Shown here: in pieces, positions 1 through 5,037 of the stretch
How the letters are laid out: each line of letters opens with the position of its first letter
How positions within the stretch are numbered: position 1 is the stretch's first letter
Source: an uncultured Fibrobacter sp.
GTDB lineage: Bacteria; Fibrobacterota; Fibrobacteria; Fibrobacterales; Fibrobacteraceae
Direction of reading: 5' to 3'
Assembly (NCBI GenBank): GCA_937891805.1
Contig: CALATK010000217.1
Location: forward strand, 1-12,249
DNA: 12,249 bases
The notes under the pieces: model-generated
Seen by the model: only the letters and a program-made list of their open reading frames with translations
The model's database searches: none
Told to the model about the DNA's origin: nothing
Program-made: the position numbers and the translations under genes

Positions 1-316
1 TATGGGCCCGTTTCCTGTTAAAAAAGTCTTAAAAGTGGTTTGATAAATTAAAAACCTGAGAAAAGACAGCGTAAAAGAGGAATGAGCCGCCAAGGGGATT
101 GACGACTCATTGAGGGGAGTATAAATATAATATATAAGGGTTTGTAGAAAGGAGAGATGAGGTTTAACTCTCCCTTCGTTGTATTTATTATATAATACTT
201 TAGTACTAATTGCAATAGAAAAATAGGAAAAAAGTCCCATAAATTTCGGGGATAATTCTGAGTAGTAACAGCCATAATATTTGTGTAACTAAAAACCATT
301 TTAGGAGGACGCAAAT
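1..316 (+). promoter_or_regulatory. AT-rich leader upstream of the surface-like protein, possible promoter
   Basis: No convincing gene is visible here. A TTGACG hexamer (99-104) is followed by AT-rich sequence holding TATAAA (120-125) and a perfect TATAAT (126-131). The spacings of 15 and 21 are both off the ideal 17, so the promoter is only a candidate. The TTGACG lies between the arms of a 6-bp dyad, AATGAG (81-86) and CTCATT (106-111), which could be an operator. A second stem is possible between GGAGAG (151-156) and CTCTCC (168-173). Another TATAAT lies at 191-196 without a good -35. Short palindromes occur at 200-209 (TTAGTACTAA) and 209-216 (ATTGCAAT). The ribosome binding site AGGAGG is at 303-308. 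If transcription starts near 135-140, the untranslated leader is about 180 bases. Confidence 0.35.
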
Positions 317-2329
317 ATGTCTAATAATTATGATAACCAGAACTGTTCTAACAGCACTCAGAACAACAACCAGAACAAGAACAACCAGAACAACAAGAAC
401 GACCAGAACAAGAAGAACAACGACATCGTGATTACGATTAGGGAACCGGTCATCGACGAGACCTATTCGGATTCTTCTTGCAACTACGAAAGCCATACCT
501 TTACGGTGAATACGGAACTGGAACCGGTGACCATTCCGTCTAACACCTACAATGTTATGGACAAGATTGCTGCCGCCGGCCCTGTGCTCAACGACAATCC
601 TGCTTCCGAGGTGACCTACTCCCAGTACAACAAGGACCAGGTCAAGGTTTCTTACACAGAAAAGGTTGCCGGCGTGGATGTGACGATTTCGTATGTGACG
701 GACAAGGACGGCAACGTGGAAAAGATTCCGGTGATTGGCGCCAATGGAAAGATTGATTCCATCGAGGTCATTACGGTGTCTTACCAGGTGAACGTGGGCG
801 GCAAGACGGTGAACGTTTCTTACGTGGCCGATGCCATTACGGGTCAGCCCTTGAAGACCACCACGGTGAACAACACCGCCTCTAACAGCGGCACGTCCAA
901 TGCGGGAAATTCTGGCTCCAACGGTGGATCCGGCTCTAATGGCGGCAACGGCGGTGCAAACGCCGGAGCTAACAATGGCTCTAACGGTGGCAATGGCTCT
1001 AACGGTGGCAGTGGCTCTAGCGGCAATAGCGGTTCCGGCAATGCAAACTCCGGTACCGGCAATGCCGCCCCTGTGTACATGTACACCCTCACCGAAGGCG
1101 AGGTCCTTTATTCCGTGACCTACGACTTTACTACCAAGGCCAAGGGCATGGGCGAGACCACCGTGCAGGTAAGCTACACGGTTGACCAGAAGGGCAACGT
1201 GACCAAGGACAAGGATGGCAACGTAGGTTATTCGGTGAGCTATACCTATGTGAATGCGATGGGTAATTCTTCGACCCAGTCCGTGTTCATCGTTGTAGAC
1301 CTGATTCCGCCCAAGGTGAAGATTATGTCTCCTGCAAATGACTCCGTGCTCCACTCCAATTCTGTCAATGTGAAATGGTGCGTTGACTTTGGGGACGGTC
1401 GCGGTTGCGTTGAGCAGGACAGCCTGAACGTTGAAGGCCTGCAGCCTGGCGAAGTGAACGAGATTGTTCGTCTCTATCGCGATAAGGCTGGTAACGAGGC
1501 CTCCGACGTGGTGTATGTCATGGCCAAGAACACCAAGGACGTGGATATTTCCGTAGAAAAACCGGTGACATCCATTACCAAGGAAGACGTGGACAAGTAC
1601 TACGCCGCCAAGGAACCTGAAAAGGGTCAGACCTTTGCCATATCCATTTACAATCCCCAGACCGACAAGGAAATCGAGACCATGGTGGGTGGTGATTTCA
1701 AGAACAAGGAAGTCACCTCCGGTGAAGAGGTTTATCCTGGCTTGAAGAACCACTTGGGTCCGACTCTCGGAATCCAGGTCAAGGTGCCGGTCATCAACTC
1801 TGTTGACGGTCTTGCAACGCTCGACGACCTGGTCGGTGCAGACGGTATGATTCTGCTGGATGCGGTGGATGCCGTGGGCAGCAAGAAGGTCTCTGTGGAC
1901 GAGTTTGTGGCAGAACACTGCAATGCCGATTTCAAGGCGGAGCTGGGTAGCGATATCAGCAAGGCGAACATCTACGACACCAAGATGAGCGCCAAGATTT
2001 GGGTCTACACCTCTCTCGGCCAGTTCGTGGATTACTTCAGCTTTACTCAGGAACTGAACGACCCGAGCTATGCAAGCGATGCCGGTGTGCTGACCATGTA
2101 TTTTGAAATGAAGCCCGACAGGAACGGCGATGTGCATACGGCCAACGGCCGCCTGTATGCTACCGGTGCCTATGTCTACAAGACAGAAATCACCATGAAG
2201 AGCAAGTTGCGTTGCGACCTGCCGCCCTTCGACGATGCGACCAACGTGAACAAGATGGACCAGACCAAGAAGGTCAAGGAAGACCTGCTGAAGTCCTTCG
2301 GTTACAAGCGGCCCAAGTCCGGCAAGTAG
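317..2329 (+). CDS. Surface-type protein with Ig-like and FlgD-like modules and a Gly/Asn/Ser linker, no signal peptide
   Basis: This is a 670-aa protein of unknown function. The start is well supported: AGGAGG (303-308) lies 8 bases before the ATG, and an in-frame stop (TAG, 302-304) closes the frame upstream. The order is: an N/Q/K-rich low-complexity head (about 7-36); beta-rich repeats with valine/tyrosine strands (about 100-182); a Gly/Asn/Ser linker (about 186-250); another beta-rich module (about 255-325); an Ig-like module opening with VVDLIPPKVKIMSP (327-340) and carrying two cysteines (355, 364); a middle region (405-555); and a C-terminal part (about 557-632, IWVYTSLGQFVDYF...ANGRLYATGAYVYKTE) that resembles the FlgD-type Ig-like fold common at the ends of secreted bacterial proteins. 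Six cysteines and these modules point to an extracellular or adhesin-like protein. No hydrophobic signal peptide is visible, so its location is unclear. Two TAG stops stand in tandem, and a terminator lies 38 bases downstream, so it is probably monocistronic. Module names are inferred by eye. Confidence 0.85.
   Translation: MSNNYDNQNCSNSTQNNNQNKNNQNNKNDQNKKNNDIVITIREPVIDETYSDSSCNYESHTFTVNTELEPVTIPSNTYNVMDKIAAAGPVLNDNPASEVTYSQYNKDQVKVSYTEKVAGVDVTISYVTDKDGNVEKIPVIGANGKIDSIEVITVSYQVNVGGKTVNVSYVADAITGQPLKTTTVNNTASNSGTSNAGNSGSNGGSGSNGGNGGANAGANNGSNGGNGSNGGSGSSGNSGSGNANSGTGNAAPVYMYTLTEGEVLYSVTYDFTTKAKGMGETTVQVSYTVDQKGNVTKDKDGNVGYSVSYTYVNAMGNSSTQSVFIVVDLIPPKVKIMSPANDSVLHSNSVNVKWCVDFGDGRGCVEQDSLNVEGLQPGEVNEIVRLYRDKAGNEASDVVYVMAKNTKDVDISVEKPVTSITKEDVDKYYAAKEPEKGQTFAISIYNPQTDKEIETMVGGDFKNKEVTSGEEVYPGLKNHLGPTLGIQVKVPVINSVDGLATLDDLVGADGMILLDAVDAVGSKKVSVDEFVAEHCNADFKAELGSDISKANIYDTKMSAKIWVYTSLGQFVDYFSFTQELNDPSYASDAGVLTMYFEMKPDRNGDVHTANGRLYATGAYVYKTEITMKSKLRCDLPPFDDATNVNKMDQTKKVKEDLLKSFGYKRPKSGK
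974..1024 (+). repeat. 18-bp tandem repeat in the Gly/Asn/Ser linker
   Basis: The unit AATGGCTCTAACGGTGGC occurs twice without a mismatch (974-991 and 992-1009). A third, diverged partial copy runs to about 1024. The unit is six codons (NGSNGG), so gain or loss of copies by slippage would keep the reading frame and only change linker length. Confidence 0.85.
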
Positions 2330-2366
2330 TAGTCCGGTTGCTCCCGGCATGAACAAGACCAAAAGA

Positions 2367-2394
2367 AAAAGCCCTGCAACGCAGGGCTTTTGCC
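2367..2394. terminator. Bidirectional rho-independent terminator between convergent genes
   Basis: AAAAGCCCTGC (2367-2377) pairs perfectly with GCAGGGCTTTT (2381-2391) around a 3-base AAC loop, giving 11 bp with a GC-rich core. On the + strand the T run ends the stem after the 670-aa gene. On the - strand the same stem is followed by TTTTTCTTTT, so it can also stop transcripts of the outer-membrane gene that converges from the right. Confidence 0.92.
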
Positions 2395-2398
2395 GTTT

Positions 2399-2453
2399 AG
2401 GCCAGAGACGAGACGCTGGCCTGGATCCTTCGCGCGGTTGCACTCAGGATGAC
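2399..2453. repeat. Two adjacent stem-loops, probable dispersed intergenic repeat
   Basis: The first stem is AGGCCAG (2399-2405) with CTGGCCT (2416-2422), whose loop holds AGACG twice. It is followed at once by ATCCT (2425-2429) pairing with AGGAT (2446-2450) around a GC-rich loop. On the - strand the second part begins GTCATCCTGAG and ends GAAGGATCC. From memory, this resembles a dispersed intergenic repeat seen in many bacterial genomes. Only one copy is present in this window, so its repeat nature cannot be shown here. Confidence 0.5.
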
Positions 2454-2474
2454 AACGTTTAAGACCCGCGCCCC

Positions 2475-2558
2475 CCCCTAATACCTAGCCCCTAGATCCT
2501 AACCCCTAGATCCTAAATTCTAGCCCCTAGATCCTAGATCCTAGCCCCTGACCTCTAC
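2475..2558. repeat. Tandem heptanucleotide array (CCCCTAG / ATCCTAG type)
   Basis: Read in blocks of seven from 2475, the sequence gives twelve heptamers of the general form NNCCTAG or NNCCTAA. CCCCTAG occurs exactly at 2489, 2503 and 2524, and ATCCTAG at 2531 and 2538; all distances are multiples of seven. Seven copies of CTAG fall within about 60 bases. The array starts in a run of eight C (2471-2478). Its last two, diverged units reach the TAG stop codon of the outer-membrane gene (2555-2557 on the - strand). Confidence 0.88.
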
Positions 2559-4597
2559 TCTTCGTACTTCACCCCGCTGGCGATGAACTTTATTTCGCCA
2601 GCCTTAGGCGTAAGCGTCACGAGCTTGGAGTCAAAGCCCTTGCCTTCTAGGTACTTGCCGATGGCGTTTATCTTTCCTTCGGGGCCGGTCACCTCAAGCG
2701 TAAAGTTGTGCTTGCGCATGAGCATAATAACATCGTTCAGGGCGGTATAGCTAGAGGCGATAAGCTTGTCGGAGTTCTTGAAAAATTTCACTTCTTTGGC
2801 GATAGCGCTCAGGTCTTGCTTGGTGTTGCGGGCGCAACCGCTTTCGTCTACCTTGACTTTTGGGAGAGTGGCGGGACATTTGTCTAGGTGGTCGGGCACT
2901 CCGTCAAAATCGGAGTCCATGATGCAGCCCAGGCTGTCTACGACAGCTCCTGCCGGGGTTTTGGGACATTGGTCGATGGCATCTGGCACCCCGTCCTTGT
3001 CGGTGTCCCGCGGGCAGCCGTTTTTGTCTACGGGATAATCCTTAGGAGTGTCGGCGCAATTGTCGTGCAGGTCAGAAACGCCATCGCCGTCGGAATCTAC
3101 GGGGCAGCCGTCCTTGTTGACGGTTTCTCCAAGTTCGGTGCCGGGGCAAGAATCTACTTCGTCGGGGATGCCATCCCGGTCTTCGTCCAGGGGGCATCCG
3201 AAGGGATTGACCTTCCAGCCTTCGGGTGTTCCCGGGCAGGCGTCGTTTTCGTTAAGCACTCCGTCGTGGTCTTCGTCCAGGGGGCAGCCCTTGCCGTCGA
3301 CGGGGTCGTCTTTGCGGGTGTTCGGGCACTGGTCCGCATTGTCGTCAACTCCGTCGCCGTCGGTGTCCAGTTTGCACCCGACTGCGTCTACTGCCATGCC
3401 CTCCGGAGTGTTGGCGCAAGTGTCCTTGTAGTCGGGCACTCCGTCTTTGTCTTGATCCAGCGGACATCCCAGAAAGTCCACTTTTACGCCAAAAGGCGTC
3501 CCTGGGCAGTCGTCCACGATGTTCAGCACGCCGTCCTGGTCTTCGTCCACGGGGCATCCACGGCTGTTTACCACCATGTCGCGGGCAGATCCAGGGCACA
3601 TATCCAGTCGGTCAGGCACTCCGTCGCGGTCGGCATCTTTCCAGCTGAAGTCGATGGCCTTGCTTATGCCGATGGTCATAGAAATTTTCGGGGTTCCCGA
3701 AACGGTGTAGTGAATGTCTTTTCCTTCATTTTCGCGGGTGACTTGGTGACCGTTGCGCAGTTCTGTTCCCCTGAAATAGTCAAGACCAAGGTCAACGCCT
3801 AGGAGCAAATTGAAATCCTGTGGCAGGTGAAGCTTTACTGCAGGCGAAATGCGGAACCCGTCTTTTTCCAGGTGGTTGCTGAATCTGCTTGGACTGATTT
3901 TTGTTTCACCTGAAATTTCAAGAATGACGGATATTAATTTGTGTGGAAAAATATTGAAACCGCTTCCCCATACTACGTACTCTGTACCGAAGTGACCGAA
4001 ATAGGTATTCCATTGAACAATGTCAAAAAGTTCAAGAGTCAGGAACAGCGTTGTGGCAAAGGACCAACTGCCGTAGGTATAGGCATGGGTTGTTTTATTT
4101 TCATCCTTGATGTTCCAGATGCGTCTGGGGCGGAAACCGGCGTCTTTGGTGCCTGTAGGGGCGAATACCTCAAGGGAGATTGCGGGCTTCAGGGGAAAGT
4201 CCGTTGGGAGCGAAGCCTTGCCGTATATCTGCATATCGCCCAGCCCTGTAGTCTTGTAATCGGTCTCCTTGATTTGCCCGTCGTAGTAGATGGGCTGGTA
4301 AATGCCGAATTCGAAATAGTCTAGGGGGGCGTAAGAGGCCTGGAGGGCTCCGCCCGATGAGGGAATATTGCTCGGGACTTTGTGTTCCTTGCCTGTACCG
4401 GCGTCCTCGAATCCGTCGATAGCCATGGGGGAGCCGTCGCTCAGGTTCTCGAAATTCCCGGAAAAGAAGAAAAATCCCTGACCTAGGGTGGTGGACGAGG
4501 GTACTCTGAAGCCGTCACCGTTGCGAATTGCCCCGGTATGCGAAAAAGCGCAAGTCGTTGCTAGGCAAAGACTTAGGAATATTTTTCTGGCGTTCAT
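2555..4597 (-). CDS. Outer-membrane beta-barrel protein with nine TSP type 3 repeats and a degenerate OmpA-like C-terminus
   Basis: This 680-aa protein is probably in the outer membrane. Residues 1-19 form a signal peptide (MNARKIFLSLCLATTCAFS). Residues about 25-315 look like a beta-barrel, with many alternating aromatic and hydrophobic strands. Residues 320-589 are nine back-to-back calcium-binding TSP3 repeats, each exactly 30 residues (xDxDxDGVxD...C...GC), with 18 cysteines. Residues about 595-680 resemble an OmpA-like peptidoglycan-binding domain (VKFFKNSDKL...LEVTG...YLEGKGFD). The GHTD...YN..LS..RA stretch that carries the peptidoglycan-binding Asp and Arg is missing, so binding is doubtful. 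The signal peptide supports the ATG, but no Shine-Dalgarno is visible in the A/T-rich leader. The gene is divergent from the transglycosylase operon, only 49 bases away, and convergent with the 670-aa gene. The expected role is structural, in the envelope; the exact function is unknown. Confidence 0.9.
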   Translation of the reverse strand: MNARKIFLSLCLATTCAFSHTGAIRNGDGFRVPSSTTLGQGFFFFSGNFENLSDGSPMAIDGFEDAGTGKEHKVPSNIPSSGGALQASYAPLDYFEFGIYQPIYYDGQIKETDYKTTGLGDMQIYGKASLPTDFPLKPAISLEVFAPTGTKDAGFRPRRIWNIKDENKTTHAYTYGSWSFATTLFLTLELFDIVQWNTYFGHFGTEYVVWGSGFNIFPHKLISVILEISGETKISPSRFSNHLEKDGFRISPAVKLHLPQDFNLLLGVDLGLDYFRGTELRNGHQVTRENEGKDIHYTVSGTPKISMTIGISKAIDFSWKDADRDGVPDRLDMCPGSARDMVVNSRGCPVDEDQDGVLNIVDDCPGTPFGVKVDFLGCPLDQDKDGVPDYKDTCANTPEGMAVDAVGCKLDTDGDGVDDNADQCPNTRKDDPVDGKGCPLDEDHDGVLNENDACPGTPEGWKVNPFGCPLDEDRDGIPDEVDSCPGTELGETVNKDGCPVDSDGDGVSDLHDNCADTPKDYPVDKNGCPRDTDKDGVPDAIDQCPKTPAGAVVDSLGCIMDSDFDGVPDHLDKCPATLPKVKVDESGCARNTKQDLSAIAKEVKFFKNSDKLIASSYTALNDVIMLMRKHNFTLEVTGPEGKINAIGKYLEGKGFDSKLVTLTPKAGEIKFIASGVKYEE
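2831..3640 (-). repeat. Nine 90-bp coding repeats (TSP3, calcium-binding)
   Basis: The nine 30-residue TSP3 units occupy 810 bases without a single insertion or deletion between units. Some DNA stretches recur at exact multiples of 90; for example CTTCGTCCA starts at 3181, 3271 and 3541. Each unit carries DxDxDG acidic ligands and two cysteines at unit positions 15 and 29. By family knowledge such units bind calcium and form a stiff rod between barrel and C-terminal domain. Confidence 0.9.
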
Positions 4598-4670
4598 CGC
4601 AAAAAATTTAATTTTTTTTCACAAAGGTATTGACTTTTTGAAGTTTATGTATACATTTCCACTCGTGGAA
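4598..4670. promoter_or_regulatory. Divergent promoter region with two neighbouring palindromes
   Basis: Only 49 bases separate the two divergent start codons. The AT-rich part holds AAAAAATT (4601-4608) mirrored by AATTTTTT (4610-4617). On the + strand TTGACT (4630-4635) is a good -35; possible -10 elements are TACATT (4652-4657, spacing 16) or TATACA (4650-4655, spacing 14). Two palindromes follow directly: ATGTATACAT (4647-4656) and TTCCAC (4657-4662) with GTGGAA (4665-4670). They could be an operator serving both directions. The -10 candidates lie inside the proposed small open frame, so either its start or this promoter assignment must shift. Confidence 0.35.
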
Positions 4671-4823
4671 CCGAACCGAGAGACTAAATCAGGACTCCCT
4701 CCTTGGCACAGAAAGGCCCAAAAAGCCTATCGGGTCAATAGGGTCATCATCGTGCTTCAGATAGTGGCGTCTTTGGTGATGAGCGGGGTAATCCTGGTTG
4801 GAATCAGTCGTGTCCTGCACTGA
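4647..4823 (+). CDS. Small single-span membrane protein (58 aa)
   Basis: No family is recognised. The frame encodes 58 residues from ATG 4647: a polar, proline-containing head with basic residues (R11, K14, H21, R22, K23, K26, R29, R32), then one clear hydrophobic helix (about 33-54), then a short SRVLH tail. The charge pattern suggests an inner-membrane protein with its N-terminus inside. The start is uncertain: there is no good Shine-Dalgarno before 4647, TTG at 4638 has AAAGG 10 bases upstream, and GTG at 4665 could be a leaderless start if the local promoter is used. Its TGA stop (4821-4823) overlaps the GAGGAG ribosome binding site of the next gene, which supports a shared transcript with the acidic protein and the transglycosylase. 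A link to envelope maintenance is only inferred from this context. Confidence 0.62.
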   Translation: MYTFPLVEPNRETKSGLPPWHRKAQKAYRVNRVIIVLQIVASLVMSGVILVGISRVLH

Positions 4824-4833
4824 GGAGAATTCT

Positions 4834-5037
4834 ATGTTGAACTATGCGTACCATTGCGGCCGTAGGCCGAAGAGTGATTCTTTCGATAATTCCCTTCCTT
4901 TCCCTAACGAGGAAATCGAAGAGGAAATCGAGGAGGAGGAAGAAGAACTGGACGAAGAGGTGGATTTTGACCAGCCGTCCTTCAAGCGCGACCAGATCTG
5001 GTCCGACTACGCCGAAGACCTGGATTACGACCAGTGA
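4834..5037 (+). CDS. Small, strongly acidic protein (67 aa)
   Basis: No family is recognised. The ATG at 4834 follows GAGGAG (4822-4827) at 6 bases, which favours this start over an upstream in-frame ATG at 4798. The protein has a basic/polar head (MLNYAYHCGRRPKSD), a Glu-rich run (about 26-42, with five Glu in a row at 34-38) and an acidic tail ending EDLDYDQ. There is no signal peptide or membrane segment, so it is probably cytoplasmic and at least partly disordered or helical. Its TGA stop (5035-5037) shares bases with the GTG start of the lytic transglycosylase, and the spacing to the membrane protein before it is 10 bases, so all three are probably translated from one mRNA. The purine-rich coding stretch at about 4910-4965 contains several Shine-Dalgarno-like motifs. 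The function is unknown. Confidence 0.75.
   Translation: MLNYAYHCGRRPKSDSFDNSLPFPNEEIEEEIEEEEEELDEEVDFDQPSFKRDQIWSDYAEDLDYDQ

Noticed and set aside
206..2443. A 745-codon open frame on the - strand opposite the 670-aa gene, longer than the sense gene.
   Set aside because: Its translation is His/Val/Gly-rich with low-complexity runs and no recognisable domain, and it crosses a perfect terminator. The + strand has a strong ribosome binding site, recognisable modules and a fitting terminator. The antisense frame is open because of codon bias.
2471..2478. A run of eight C as a possible phase-variable tract.
   Set aside because: It lies between convergent genes, not in a coding region or between promoter elements, so length change has no obvious effect. 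It may also be a sequencing length error.
2475..2558. The heptamer array considered as a CRISPR array.
   Set aside because: Units are seven bases with no spacers, and no cas gene is nearby.
2888..3802. A 304-codon + strand frame opposite the TSP3 repeats.
   Set aside because: It follows the 90-base repeat period of the real gene on the other strand and has no start signal; the barrel/TSP3 product is clearly the coding one.
4488..4646. An upstream extension of the 58-aa membrane protein, starting at 4488.
   Set aside because: The extension would overlap the signal peptide region of the divergent outer-membrane gene, and its residues look unlike coding sequence; the hydrophobic helix lies fully in the shorter frame.
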